DNA from: Rhynchopus euleeides
Lineage: Eukaryota; Euglenozoa; Diplonemea; Diplonemida; Diplonemidae
Reading direction: 5' to 3'
Length of the DNA stretch: 64,000 bases
NCBI GenBank assembly: GCA_963210315.1
Contig: OY723278.1
Span: forward strand, 620,001-684,000
Shown here: piece by piece, positions 51,910 to 61,889 of the stretch
Numbering within the stretch: the first letter of the stretch is position 1
How the letters are laid out: each line of letters starts with the position of its first letter
Made by a program: the position numbers and the translations under genes
Notes under the pieces: generated by a model
Database searches by the model: none
Seen by the model: the letters and a program-made list of their open reading frames with translations, nothing else
Told to the model about the DNA's origin: nothing

Positions 51910-53876
51910 CTAAGTGGTGTTACGCCCCAAGACGTCCCGCCACCTCTCTTCCGACGCCTCCAGCACTTCATCAGCAATCACCTCCTGGGCAACTGCTTCC
52001 GGGTCCATCACCTCCATGAGTTTAAAGAACTCTCTTGAGGAAAACGTGTCCCACAGCTCTTTGAGAAGTTGTTGTTCCTCGTTGGTGACGTGTTGGATGC
52101 TCTTCCATACTTCCCCCACGACAAAGCAGGACTTCTGATCGCTGGGGGGGTTGCTCATCCAGAGGAAGAACTGTAGGAGGCTCTGTGCATCGTCTGGATC
52201 TCCGAGAGCATGTCCCCCCACCCATCCCCTCCGATCAAATGTGCTAACTCTCGGACACTTTGCGGTTTGTAGGCGCGCTCAAGCTCTTCGTGCAAGAAGC
52301 TTGCAAGCAGGTCGGTCCGGGGTGCCACATGCTCAACGACGTGAAACAGCGCTGACCACCTCGTTTCTGAGGTGGTGCGCGGCGCCTGTGAGAAGAAGGT
52401 CACGAAGTGGATGGCGAGGGGGAAGCGCTTCGTGTAGAAGTCTTTGCAACATTTGTTGGCGTGATGCCCCAAACACCACACCGACAGACGCCCTGTGAGC
52501 TTGATGAGGCGCTGGTTTGTCGCGCATCTGTCCATGTTGACAGACGCGATCGTAAACGAGTAGTCGCATTCGAGCCGCTGCAGCACATCTTCAAGCATCA
52601 CTGCGTCAGGGCTCACCCCAGCCTGAACACCTCAACGCACACCAGCAGCGGTTGTTGCTCAACATATGCAGTCAGAGCGAGGTACGAGGTGTGGATCGAT
52701 GCTGCTGTAGTTCCGTCGATGCCAATAGGCACGGTGCGACCTTTGAGAGCATCTTTCAGCGCCTTCAGAAGTGCATCCGTGTGGCTGCTGTGTTTCTGCA
52801 AGAGGGCGCGTCCGCTGGGCATGTTCGGGTACAGGTGTTTCCGAATCGCCAACACCACAAGCTCCGCCTGGCTGGCCGTGGTATTGCCGACGCAAAGTGA
52901 ATACGACAGGTCACTCACGAATTCCGGTGCTGGATTGGCTCCGTGCGCCTTCTGCTGCCCCCCTTGCCTGTCGCCGTTCTTGTCTTCACCGCCCGACTGC
53001 TTCTTCTTCTGGTGCTCGACCGCACGGGTGGGTGATGGCGAGTTTTGATCCGGAAAAAGGGGTGCTAAAAAAAATTGCTCGCGCGCTTCGCGCGCGAGCA
53101 CCTCATGCAATGCACGCGTATATCCGCAACAACATTCGTTCTGATCGATACGCTTTGCAATGTGCGGTGTGAGTGGACAACGAGGAAGTCGTACAGACTT
53201 CGTTGTGCAGGGATGGTAGTCTGCACGTACTCCGTCTTCACTCACGACCATGTCGCACTCCTGGTGTTGTGCCGTTTCCCACTTGCCATGGTACACCAAA
53301 TGGTACATGCACACTCGACAGGTGCACAGCACAGGGGTTTAGGGGGCGGAGCCCCCCAGCCGCCGGAGGCCACGGTAGCGAACATCTGGCCTTCTCCTTC
53401 GCGTTCTGGGACTCTTTGGATCAATTGCGGTTCGTAGTGGGGCACGAACCCAGGGACGCTCGTTGTTGGGAAGTTGTGCAGGTCGATGAGTGGGAAACTG
53501 TCTGAAACCTGTGAAAAATTCCACTCCCAAAAAAATGCCGAAACTCGCCGTCGGGTTTTCGGGGGAAAAAATACAAATGGAGAATTTCGCCCCCAAACTC
53601 GCCATCGGGAGAACACTGGGGTTTGCGGGTTTGCAGAGACGCGACATCCTTGACGGCGTACACGTCTTTGGCATCGCCTTGCAGCTTATCATGACGTGTT
53701 TTCGCTGTCACGTAGCTCACTCGCGCCCCTGCTTTCTGCTTCGCCAGCTGCTCTTTGAGAGCCTTTGGCTTCGGAGTGGGTGACTCATCTGGGGTGGTGG
53801 TGGTAGTCTCGCCGCCCCTCGTTGGTGTGCTGGGTGCCTTTTTCCCCGGTGCCCACCCCGTGTGGCCATGCATCAT
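51910..53876 (-). pseudogene. Decayed hAT-like transposase
   Basis: Minus-strand pieces at 53876-53530, 53332-52613, 52616-52155 and 52221-51910 lie in different frames but follow each other in order. The second piece has a C/H-rich N-terminal part resembling a zinc finger and VPIGIDGTTAASIHTSY. The third has VNMDRCATN, then CLGHHANKCCKDF and TSETRWSAL, which match the hAT signatures of a C/H-N-L-KD block and an S-TRW block. About 290 bp around 53335-53620, containing the dispersed GC palindrome, interrupt the N-terminal part. At least two further frame changes make the gene inactive unless unrecognised introns exist. Confidence 0.65.
53342..53372. repeat. Dispersed GC palindrome within the transposase gene
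   Basis: It shares gggggcggagccccccagcc and gccggaggcc with 25567-25597. Its position suggests a secondary insertion into the transposon. Confidence 0.7.
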
Positions 53877-54006
53877 CCTAAACGATTCGTAATATCGCAT
53901 AATATCGTATTTTATATCGTAATCGTATACGATATAATGCGATATAAAATACGATATGCACGATTCGTATTTCACCATTACGATTCGTACGTCATCCGTG
54001 GTAATA

Positions 54007-55434
54007 CTATTAAGCCCGGGGGTCTTCGCTCAGAAGTGCAGAAGAGTAAGGAATAGCGGAGCGCCTCACAAAACTGGCTGCAAAGTGACACAGAGCGAAG
54101 GCCCCCAGTAGAACCAGCTGCGCCAGCCCCACCAGCTCCAGACATCTTCTGAAGTAATCCCGGGAATAGATAGATAGAGGGGTCCGTGTTTTCCCGGGCG
54201 GGTCTATTTATTTTGAACATTTCTTGGAGCCGATTTCGGGAAACCGGCCTCAATTGCCAACGCCCCCCCTGCAGCCCTGCGCCGTGTTTTAATGTTTAGT
54301 TTCAGTTCTCAACAACATGAAGGAGCCCATTCGCTCTTGGCGGAAACAACCGGCAAAATATGTTTGGCAGATTTTGTCCTACAAACACATAGGAGGAAAT
54401 GCACCAGAATCGCGCCGTTTTCTGCATCAGAGCGAAGGCCCCCAACGTGTTGCAGCATGACCAGTATATACGATCACTACGTGTACCTGAGTTTGTTTCG
54501 AGAGTAGGGGGGGAGGGTGACGAGAGGGAGGGGGGGGGGGGGGGGGGGGGGGGAAGAACGGCTGTGCCTGGCTGTGACTGCGTGCGTATGGTGTGTGGCA
54601 CTGCATCACAAGAAAAAAAATACCCGAAACGACAATCCAAGGCCTCTGGTCGCTCTCCACACCCTCCACCCCACCCCGCAGCGCAGGAACACAAAAAAGT
54701 CGAGCCAGAAGAAGAAGCGCTGCACGTAGCATCCCAGGGAAGGGATTGCTAACGAGAGCGATTCCATGGTTGGTGCAGGGGAAGTCAGTATGAGGGAAAG
54801 CCTAACCTGCCAGCGGTTGTCTCTCAGGGATTTGTAGGGTTTTTTGGGGGCGCCTTCGCTGTGAAGCGCAGAACACGTGAGGCGCCCCTGATGTATCACG
54901 CTGATACGGCTTTTTTTTTGCTTGGTTTGCTTGTTTTTGCTCGGCAGAGAGGGCCAAGCGTGAAATATGTTTTGCAGCGGAGGCCACATTCGCATCGACC
55001 TGCTTCTTGGTGCGAATATCGCGAATCTCCGTTGCCATCACACCATTCTTTCCTGTGGCGCGCATATTTTTTTTGGTGCCGACAATCAGCAAGCCAAGCC
55101 TGATCTGCCCCACTGACGAGTACAGAATGTTGACGAGGCATTGCCTTCTTGTCGCGCCAAAAAAAACCCCCCCCACCCCCACCCCCCCCCGTGCGACACC
55201 TTTTTCTGCATGTTTTCAACGTTACCAGAGAGAGAGGGACGGGGGGGTAGGTGGGGTGCAAATACATAATACCTTCAGCGAATCACACCCCCACAGGGAT
55301 GCCACAGGGATGTTCGCACTGTCAGTAAAAGGGTATGAGAGGGGCTCTGGGGGTTGGGAAGTAATCAATACACGGCACACACACACGCACACACATGCCA
55401 TTTCTGTCGTCGATGTCGGTCGATGTTGTGTTCC
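54007..55434. other. Intergenic stretch with a dispersed repeat
   Basis: At 54023-54104 lies the inverted partner of the repeat at 21641-21712. A G run of more than 20 bases occurs at 54531-54553. No gene is seen. Confidence 0.45.
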
Positions 55435-58026
55435 TCACTTCTTGGTTGCCTTGCGCACGACCATCACACGGCGCACAACCCTGCGCATCTTGGGGGGTGC
55501 CTGGGCCTGCACCTCTTCCGGTGCCGGCGTAGCTGCAGCCGCCTTGCGCTTCGGGGCACGCCTCGTCGTGGTGGTCTTCTTGGCGGGCTTGGCAGCCTGC
55601 GGTGCCGGTGCTGCGGTGAACAGCTTCTCCGCCGCAGCCTCCGCCTCGGAAGCCGTGGGGGGCGCCTCCCCTGTGATCCTCTCGTACACCACACGGCCCT
55701 TGGCGTTCTTGGTGAACCAGGTGTGCAGTGCCCAGCAGGTGTACTCACCCAGCAGGCTCACCTCGACCCGGTCGTACCCCACCATCGACACGGGGATGCT
55801 GAACAGCCCGTTGAGCACAGGCACCTTGTCGTGCATCGCGGTGGCGTAGTTCGGGAAATCCGTGAAGTACTTGTCCTTGGTGTCAACGTATTTGTTGTAT
55901 GTGTCATCCCCCATGAACTTGTTGAACCCCACCTTGCGCAGCACCTCCTTCGGGAGGTCCTTCGCACCCATGCCCAGGCAGTGCTGCTTCGTGAGGTACA
56001 CCCAGGTCACGTTGCAGGTGTATGCCTCCACCCCGTGGAAGGCGTTGGGCTTCACGGTGATGTTGTCGCTCTGTGCGACTGTCGGCTCGTGTGCGAGGGC
56101 TGACTTCTGCAGCTGGTCCACCACGGGCCAGAAGTCCTTCCTGTTGAAGCACTGCAGGTTCTCCGTGATGCCCTCCTCGGAGGAAGGCGTGGTCCACCCG
56201 AAGAACCCTGTCAGCGTGTTGTCGATCATCAGCTCCCCGCTGGCATCACGCGGGGGTTCCACCTTGGAGTTGTCCAGCATCTGCTTGGTGATGAGCGACT
56301 GGTCGTCGTCCCACTTGGTGCAGCTGAGGGGCATGCTCGTGTTGACGAACACCACGATGTGCTCCACCTTCCTGCGCAGCATGCTGATCAGCCCGAAGTT
56401 GTCAGCCAGGCCTGCGTCTCCGAAGACCCACTTCTTCCCGAAGAAGTCGTTGACGTTGGCCTCACGGTCCTCCCCAGGCGCAGGCTTGGAGTCCTGCACC
56501 AGAGGCTCGTATTGGTTCTTCGGGGCAAACGTGGGGAAGTGTGCCGCCACGTACCCTGCGTAGCAGGTGGAGCTGTTGCCGACAGCGTCACGCACAGAGT
56601 AGTGCCTCTTCACCTGCACAACCTCGTCTTCGGTGTCCCGCTGGTCGATGTTCTCCGACAGGAAGGCGCCGTTGTGCCCGATGTTCTGGATCAGCCCGCC
56701 CCCGACAGACACCAGGCGCTTCTCCATGTCGTCCTCCCCGTCGTCGTCGCCCCACACCCAGTCGCTCACGCGGCTGTACCACTTCTCGGTGGCCTTGCAG
56801 AACTGCACGGGGTGTGGGGGGGTCGGGATGCCACACGCCAGGGGCGTCGACTCGAAGACAAGCATTTGCCTGGACAGCCGAGACACAGGGATCGGCGTGT
56901 GCTCGTAGGGTGCCATCAGCAGGGAGTTGATGACGAGGAACGGCATGGCGCTGTCCTGCAGCTGGAAGTCCTCGCACCGCATGTGCGGGTTCTCGTCGAT
57001 CAGGTCCTGGATGGTCTCGAGGTTCCACGACATCGGCTTCTCCGACTCCACACCGTACGGCTTCAGGAAGCGCTCCGCAACGGTGAGGTTCCAGAAGTCG
57101 GACGTGTTCCCCTTCCCACGCGACGTCAGCGAGCTCATGTTGCGCAGCAGGTGCGACACGAAGGGGAGATCACGCGAGCTGCGGGCGGGCCTGCCCATGC
57201 TCTTGTCGCTGAAGGTCTTGAGGCGGCACATGGTCAGCTTCCCCTCGCTGTTCTGCCCGGGGCCGTAGAGGAACTGCCCCAGGAAGTCGTCGATGGGGAA
57301 CTTCTTCCTGTCGCGCAGCACCAACACCGAGCAGGCCCAGTTGCCCCCCGACACGCAGCTGAGGTAGCGGATCTTGTCGAACATCTGCAGCTGGTGCATC
57401 GCACGGAACTGCCCCCACGACGCGGTGTAGGCGCGCGCGCCGCCCCCGCTGAAGCAGAAGGCGCTGTTCGACCGCTTCATCACCTCGGGCCGCTTCTCCT
57501 CGGGGAACTCATACGGCGCATAGGAGCGTGTGTTGACAGGCGCCTTCGGTGCAGCAGCGAAGAACCGCCTCGGTGTCTCCACATTGGCAAACGCCTGCTC
57601 CTCGTCATCCACGACGCAGTGCCCGGAATCGCGGATGTCGCAGACGTGCTTGTTAATCTCGTCCACCGACCCGTGCATCAGGTGGAAGGTGACGTGGTAC
57701 TCATCGCGCCCCGTGGGCTCCGCCACACCCAGCCACACCTGGTCCCTCCTCACCACCTTGTGCTTGATGTCGACGATGTGCTTCTCGGTGTCCACCGTGA
57801 ACTCCAAACAGTCCCGCCCTTCGAATGACAGGCGCCCCGTCACCTTGGACGACGTCAGCTCCGCATCGATCGTCTGGCTCTCGCCCTCCTCGAGACGCTC
57901 GTCCAGCAGCGGGTGGGCCAACCCGTTCAGCGTCAGCACGCCGTTGCACAGCGCCTCTGCCTGCGAGTTGTATATCCCGACGACAATCTCCTTCGACACA
58001 GCCTTGGCGGCGAACAGCTTCGGCAT
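55435..58026 (-). CDS. cPLA2/patatin-like lipase, paralogue 1, with basic C-terminal tail
   Basis: An intronless 863-residue protein from the ATG at 58026 (MPKLFAAKAV). A beta-rich N-terminal region (about 1-130) is not recognised. The lipase core has the oxyanion motif FCFSGGGAR (about 190), the nucleophile Ser in LSCVSGGNWA (about 229) and the catalytic Asp in VFGDAGLADNFGL (about 537). These are the Ser-Asp dyad features of cytosolic phospholipase A2 and patatin families. A C-terminal beta-rich region ends near IPVSMVGYDRVEV. The last ~75 residues are Lys/Arg/Ala/Pro-rich and histone-H1-like. The substrate is probably a phospholipid or lysophospholipid. No signal peptide is seen. Confidence 0.85.
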   Translation of the reverse strand: MPKLFAAKAVSKEIVVGIYNSQAEALCNGVLTLNGLAHPLLDERLEEGESQTIDAELTSSKVTGRLSFEGRDCLEFTVDTEKHIVDIKHKVVRRDQVWLGVAEPTGRDEYHVTFHLMHGSVDEINKHVCDIRDSGHCVVDDEEQAFANVETPRRFFAAAPKAPVNTRSYAPYEFPEEKRPEVMKRSNSAFCFSGGGARAYTASWGQFRAMHQLQMFDKIRYLSCVSGGNWACSVLVLRDRKKFPIDDFLGQFLYGPGQNSEGKLTMCRLKTFSDKSMGRPARSSRDLPFVSHLLRNMSSLTSRGKGNTSDFWNLTVAERFLKPYGVESEKPMSWNLETIQDLIDENPHMRCEDFQLQDSAMPFLVINSLLMAPYEHTPIPVSRLSRQMLVFESTPLACGIPTPPHPVQFCKATEKWYSRVSDWVWGDDDGEDDMEKRLVSVGGGLIQNIGHNGAFLSENIDQRDTEDEVVQVKRHYSVRDAVGNSSTCYAGYVAAHFPTFAPKNQYEPLVQDSKPAPGEDREANVNDFFGKKWVFGDAGLADNFGLISMLRRKVEHIVVFVNTSMPLSCTKWDDDQSLITKQMLDNSKVEPPRDASGELMIDNTLTGFFGWTTPSSEEGITENLQCFNRKDFWPVVDQLQKSALAHEPTVAQSDNITVKPNAFHGVEAYTCNVTWVYLTKQHCLGMGAKDLPKEVLRKVGFNKFMGDDTYNKYVDTKDKYFTDFPNYATAMHDKVPVLNGLFSIPVSMVGYDRVEVSLLGEYTCWALHTWFTKNAKGRVVYERITGEAPPTASEAEAAAEKLFTAAPAPQAAKPAKKTTTTRRAPKRKAAAATPAPEEVQAQAPPKMRRVVRRVMVVRKATKK

Positions 58027-59042
58027 TGTTGCTGTGTGTGCTGTGGGCATATCGGGTGTGTTTGCAGGGGCGGGGCGGGGCTGCGGTGAACAGACAGCAA
58101 ATAATAGCTGGATGGGGGGGTGGGGTCCGGCCTGTAACAACAACTTCGAAGCTCCCTCGCAGCTCTACTGAAGGGATCACTGGTGTACATGTGGAAGGGC
58201 AGTGCCGGTGGTTGTCACTGCAGAATGGGGCTGCCGAGGGAACCAGTCTCCGTGGGTTGCAGAGCAGCCCACTGGAGAGGAAGGGCTACCTGCAGGCCAT
58301 TGCTCTGAGGACTCATCTGCCACGCACCGGCCTGGCGACGGGGTGATTAAGGCGAGCAACCAAATTGTCTTTCGAACTGTGTTTGTCGAAAGCAAGAGAA
58401 TGCTCAATCAGTGCAACTCCATCACCAGGAGAAGGGTGGCAAGGCGCACGCATCGCAGCACCACCCCAAGGTCGAGAACGCATCAAGGATTGAGGGGCAA
58501 GGAGGTTTGTTTTTTTGAGCGCCGGTGTTGTCTGTGCCGGGTGATCTGTGTAAACACATGTCACCCCGCTGGCGACAGCCTTCTTCCTGAGAGACCCGAA
58601 TAAACCGCTGTGCACGGGGTACGACTCAGGAAGGAGAAAGGGCCGTCTTCTGCCCACAAGGGGTGGCTGGAGGATCCTGAACAGGCGCTGCGAGGCCACA
58701 CCTCGGGGGCACGGCATCACAGGCCTGTGTTACTGCATCGCCCCTTCATTCGTCTCGTTCCGTGATTCATTATTGAGGGGGTATATTAGATAGAACGCTC
58801 CATACGCCGAAAAGGTACAAAGCTGCCCGTGGGAGTGGGGGAAAGGGGAGTGAAGTAGAGAAGTGGAGAAGCGGAAACTACAGAATCGAACCACTCAAAA
58901 TCCAGGCAGTGCCCGAGACCTGGTGTGAGGTACTCGGGGGGGTGGGAGGGGAGCCCGACAACACGGGGCTGCCTGGCTGGGTGACACGGAAACAGAAAAT
59001 TGAATTGCCCTGGAAACCCGGGCACCAGGCGAAATTTTTGAA
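58027..59042. other. Spacer between the lipase paralogues, no gene seen
   Basis: It carries the upstream flank of paralogue 1. Open frames lack domains. Confidence 0.4.
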
Positions 59043-59249
59043 GATCGTACTCCTTCGGCGGTGTTGTAGACACCCTATCCAGCAACTGTGGGAGAACAGT
59101 TACGGCAATACTTTTTGTTGAGCGCTCACTTGCTGTCTCAAGGCTGTATGAGGCCATGTGTGAAGTGGCGTGAAGGTGCTAATCCGAAAGATTCAGTCGT
59201 ACGATTTCCTTCGTTACTTCACGACTTACGCTTCGTCACTCGTAACTAG
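59043..59249 (+). repeat. Dispersed SINE-like repeat, copy 3
   Basis: It starts gatcgtactccttcgg, then gtagacaccctatccagcaa, ctgtgggagaacag, and ends with gattcagtcgtacgatttcc and ttcgttacttcacgactta. It lies between the two lipase genes, in the same orientation as the other two copies. Confidence 0.72.
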
Positions 59250-59417
59250 CAAACCATTTTTTAAGAAGTTGCCAGCCAAAGTAGAGCAACGCCCCTGCGA
59301 CACCCCTGCCACACTCATTCAGCACGCCTGCTGGATGATTCCCACAGTGCACATCAAGGGTTTATGACAAGGCAAGCTTCGCTGCACATTGTATGTTGAA
59401 ATCCGCACATGTGTAGC

Positions 59418-61889
59418 TCAATCATCAAGAGGGAGGCTGCGCCCTGTGACCCGGCGGTACACCAGGCGCCCCGTCGGGTCTGTTGTGAACCAGGTGTACA
59501 GCGACCACGAAGTGTACTCTGCCAGGAGGTTGACCTCGTGCACGTCGAAGCCCACCATCTTGTAGGACAGGGGGAGGCCTGGAGGGATGGTGATTGTCGC
59601 GTCCTGCCCGGCAGTCGCGTAGTTGGGAAAGTTGCTGAACTTCGAATCGGCACGCCTGTAGTGCGCGTAGGTGTCGTCGCCCATGTACTCGTTGAACCCC
59701 GCATTGCGCGCCCCGTCAGCACCCTTGCCCCCGATGTGCTTCTTCGCCAGGTAGACGAATGTGACGTTGCAGCGCTCCCCCTTCCTGCGGTCGTAAGGGC
59801 GTACCCCGTGGAAGGCGTTACCCACCACGTCGATGTCGTCGATGTGCGCAACCACGGGCCTGTGTGACTCTGCCGCCTTCTGCAGCTGGTCCACCACGGG
59901 CCAGAAGTCCTTCCTGTTGAAGCACTGCAGGTTCTCCGTGATGCCTGCCGCCTCGCTGGGTGTGGCCCACCCGAAGAACCCTGTCAGCGTGTTGTCGATC
60001 ATCAGCTCCCCGCTGGCATCACGCGGGGGCTCCACCTCGGCGTTGTCCAGCATCTGCTTGGTGATGGACGACTGCTTCTTCGCGCCCCACTTGGTGCAGC
60101 TGAGGGGGATGCATGTGTTGATGAACACCACGATGTTCTCCACCTTCCTGCGCAGCATGCTGATCAGCCCGAAGTTGTCAGCCAGGCCTGCGTCTCCGAA
60201 AGCCCAGTCACGCCCGTGGAACTCATCCTCGTCGTTGAGGATATGATCCGGCAGCGCCCCCTCCTTCACAATCGGCTCATACTTGTGGCGGGGGCACAGC
60301 GTGGACAGCATGCGCGTCTCTGCGGTGTACCCCGCGTAGCACGTCGAGCTGGTCCCAACCGCATCCCTCACTGTGTAGCACCGCTGCAGCTGCACCGTAT
60401 CCCCCTGCCTTGTCCCGGTGTGGTGGTCGTCGAACAGGAAGTGCCCGTTGTGCCCCACCGTCTCAACCATGCCGCCTGCCACCGCCAGCTCCTTCGTCAG
60501 GGAGGCTCTGGAAAACATGCCCGTCAGGATGCCCTGGCAGGTGTCGTACCGCACCGTGGTGCTGGGGATCGGGATGCCGCACGCCAGCGGCGTCGACTCG
60601 AAGACGTGGAACTGCTGCGGGAAGCTCTTGACAGGGATCGGCAGGCGCGACAGCGGCGACATGAGCAGCGAGTTGACCACCAGCAGCGGGGTGCGGTAGT
60701 TCTGCTTCTGGAAGTCGTCCTGCTTCAGATGCGGGTTGCGCGAGATGACGTCCTCCACAGTGGACTGGCTCCACGACATGATCCGCTCCGACGCCACGCC
60801 GTAGGGGCGGAGGAACCGCTCCGCGATGGTGCAGTTCCAGAAGTCCGCAGCACACCCCCCCGTCGCATTCAGGTAGTTCACAAACAGGCGTGAGGAGAAG
60901 CTCTGGTCCTGGTCGCCACACGCAGCACGCCCCATGCAGTGCCCTGCCATCTCCTCGAGGCGTGCGTCTGTGAGGGCCCCGCGGTTGCCCCCGTCGTAGA
61001 GGAACTCGCCGAAGAAGTCGTCGTCGTCTGCGAGGGCCTTGTCGCGGAACACCAACACCGAGCAGGCCCAGTTGCCCCCCGACACGCAGCTGAGGTAGCG
61101 GATCTTGTCGAACATCTGCAGCTGGTGCATCGCACGGAACTGCCCCCACGACGCGGTGTAGGCGCGCGCGCCGCCCCCGCTGAAGCAGAAGGCGCTGTTT
61201 GTGGTGCGCTGGACCAGGCCCACCTTGGGGTCCTCCTCGGGGAACTCATACGGCCCGAACCGCAGCGCGTGGTTCGACACGTTGTGCGCAGAGCTGTTCT
61301 TCTGCACCTCCTGCTCCGTCACCTCGAGGAAGCCGTGCTCCTGCAGGTCGCGCTGCCCCCGCTGGTACGCACGGCTCGTCACCTTCACCAGGTGCAGTGT
61401 GACGTGGTGCATGAGACGCCCCGTGGGTTCGGTTGTGCCGTACCACAGACGCTTCTCCCCCGCCGCCGCCTCCTCGTGGATGACGACAGTGTGCTTCGCA
61501 AGGTCCACCTCGAAGGTGGCGTGCACATCGGTGCCGAAGGTCACACGCCCCTGCACCAGGGTGCCGGGCACCGTGGTGTCGACGCTGGCGGACTGCTCCC
61601 GCAGCAGGGTGGGCAGCGGTGTGGACTTGCTGCCCACTGCCACCTCCCCATCCTCCAGCGCCTCGTCGCCCCCGTTGTAGAAGCTGAGGGTGACCGACGC
61701 CAGGCCGGCCTGGGCCCTCGGATTAGCGGCTGCGGCGGCGGCGGCACTGTCGGCCTTGGATTGGCGGAGGCGGATGGCAGCAGTCACGGCTTTGGCACTC
61801 GCCTGGAACTTTGCCTTCCCCTTTGTGGGCTTCACCACCACCTTCCTGCGGGTGGTGGTGCCGGCAGAGGGCTTCGTGGTGTTTGGCAT
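59418..61889 (-). CDS. cPLA2/patatin-like lipase, paralogue 2, with basic N-terminal tail
   Basis: An intronless 823-residue protein from the ATG at 61889 (MPNTTKPSAGTTTRRK). It has the same core as paralogue 1: FCFSGGGARAYTASWGQF, LSCVSGGNWACSVLV and FGDAGLADNFGL, with some stretches identical between the two. The Lys/Ala-rich basic segment lies at the N-terminus (about 1-60) instead of the C-terminus, and the protein ends shortly after the last conserved strand (RRVTGRSLPLDD). Head-to-tail order and conserved active sites indicate tandem duplication with both copies under selection. The location signal in the basic tails is unknown; nuclear or membrane binding is possible. Confidence 0.85.
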   Translation of the reverse strand: MPNTTKPSAGTTTRRKVVVKPTKGKAKFQASAKAVTAAIRLRQSKADSAAAAAAANPRAQAGLASVTLSFYNGGDEALEDGEVAVGSKSTPLPTLLREQSASVDTTVPGTLVQGRVTFGTDVHATFEVDLAKHTVVIHEEAAAGEKRLWYGTTEPTGRLMHHVTLHLVKVTSRAYQRGQRDLQEHGFLEVTEQEVQKNSSAHNVSNHALRFGPYEFPEEDPKVGLVQRTTNSAFCFSGGGARAYTASWGQFRAMHQLQMFDKIRYLSCVSGGNWACSVLVFRDKALADDDDFFGEFLYDGGNRGALTDARLEEMAGHCMGRAACGDQDQSFSSRLFVNYLNATGGCAADFWNCTIAERFLRPYGVASERIMSWSQSTVEDVISRNPHLKQDDFQKQNYRTPLLVVNSLLMSPLSRLPIPVKSFPQQFHVFESTPLACGIPIPSTTVRYDTCQGILTGMFSRASLTKELAVAGGMVETVGHNGHFLFDDHHTGTRQGDTVQLQRCYTVRDAVGTSSTCYAGYTAETRMLSTLCPRHKYEPIVKEGALPDHILNDEDEFHGRDWAFGDAGLADNFGLISMLRRKVENIVVFINTCIPLSCTKWGAKKQSSITKQMLDNAEVEPPRDASGELMIDNTLTGFFGWATPSEAAGITENLQCFNRKDFWPVVDQLQKAAESHRPVVAHIDDIDVVGNAFHGVRPYDRRKGERCNVTFVYLAKKHIGGKGADGARNAGFNEYMGDDTYAHYRRADSKFSNFPNYATAGQDATITIPPGLPLSYKMVGFDVHEVNLLAEYTSWSLYTWFTTDPTGRLVYRRVTGRSLPLDD

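Larger units (their letters stand above)
51680..54000. mobile_element. hAT-like DNA transposon with 24-bp perfect TIRs
   Basis: The terminal repeat starts cacggatgacgtacgaatcg. Its 24 bp at 51680-51703 match the reverse complement of 53977-54000 exactly. The hexamer gtaata directly flanks both ends (51674-51679 and 54001-54006), a target-site duplication. Just inside each end are arrays of atatcgtat/atacgatat palindromes (51700-51830 and 53885-53970). The interior encodes a broken transposase on the minus strand. hAT elements usually make 8-bp duplications, so the 6-bp one is atypical. Confidence 0.88.

Noticed and set aside
53341..53640. CRISPR-like or regulatory interpretation of the GC palindrome region
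   Set aside because: There is no regular repeat-spacer array, the palindrome is single at this locus, and the context is eukaryotic.
56359..57828. Plus-strand open frame of 489 codons within lipase paralogue 1
   Set aside because: Antisense of a catalytic domain conserved between two paralogues; the plus-strand peptide has no domain.
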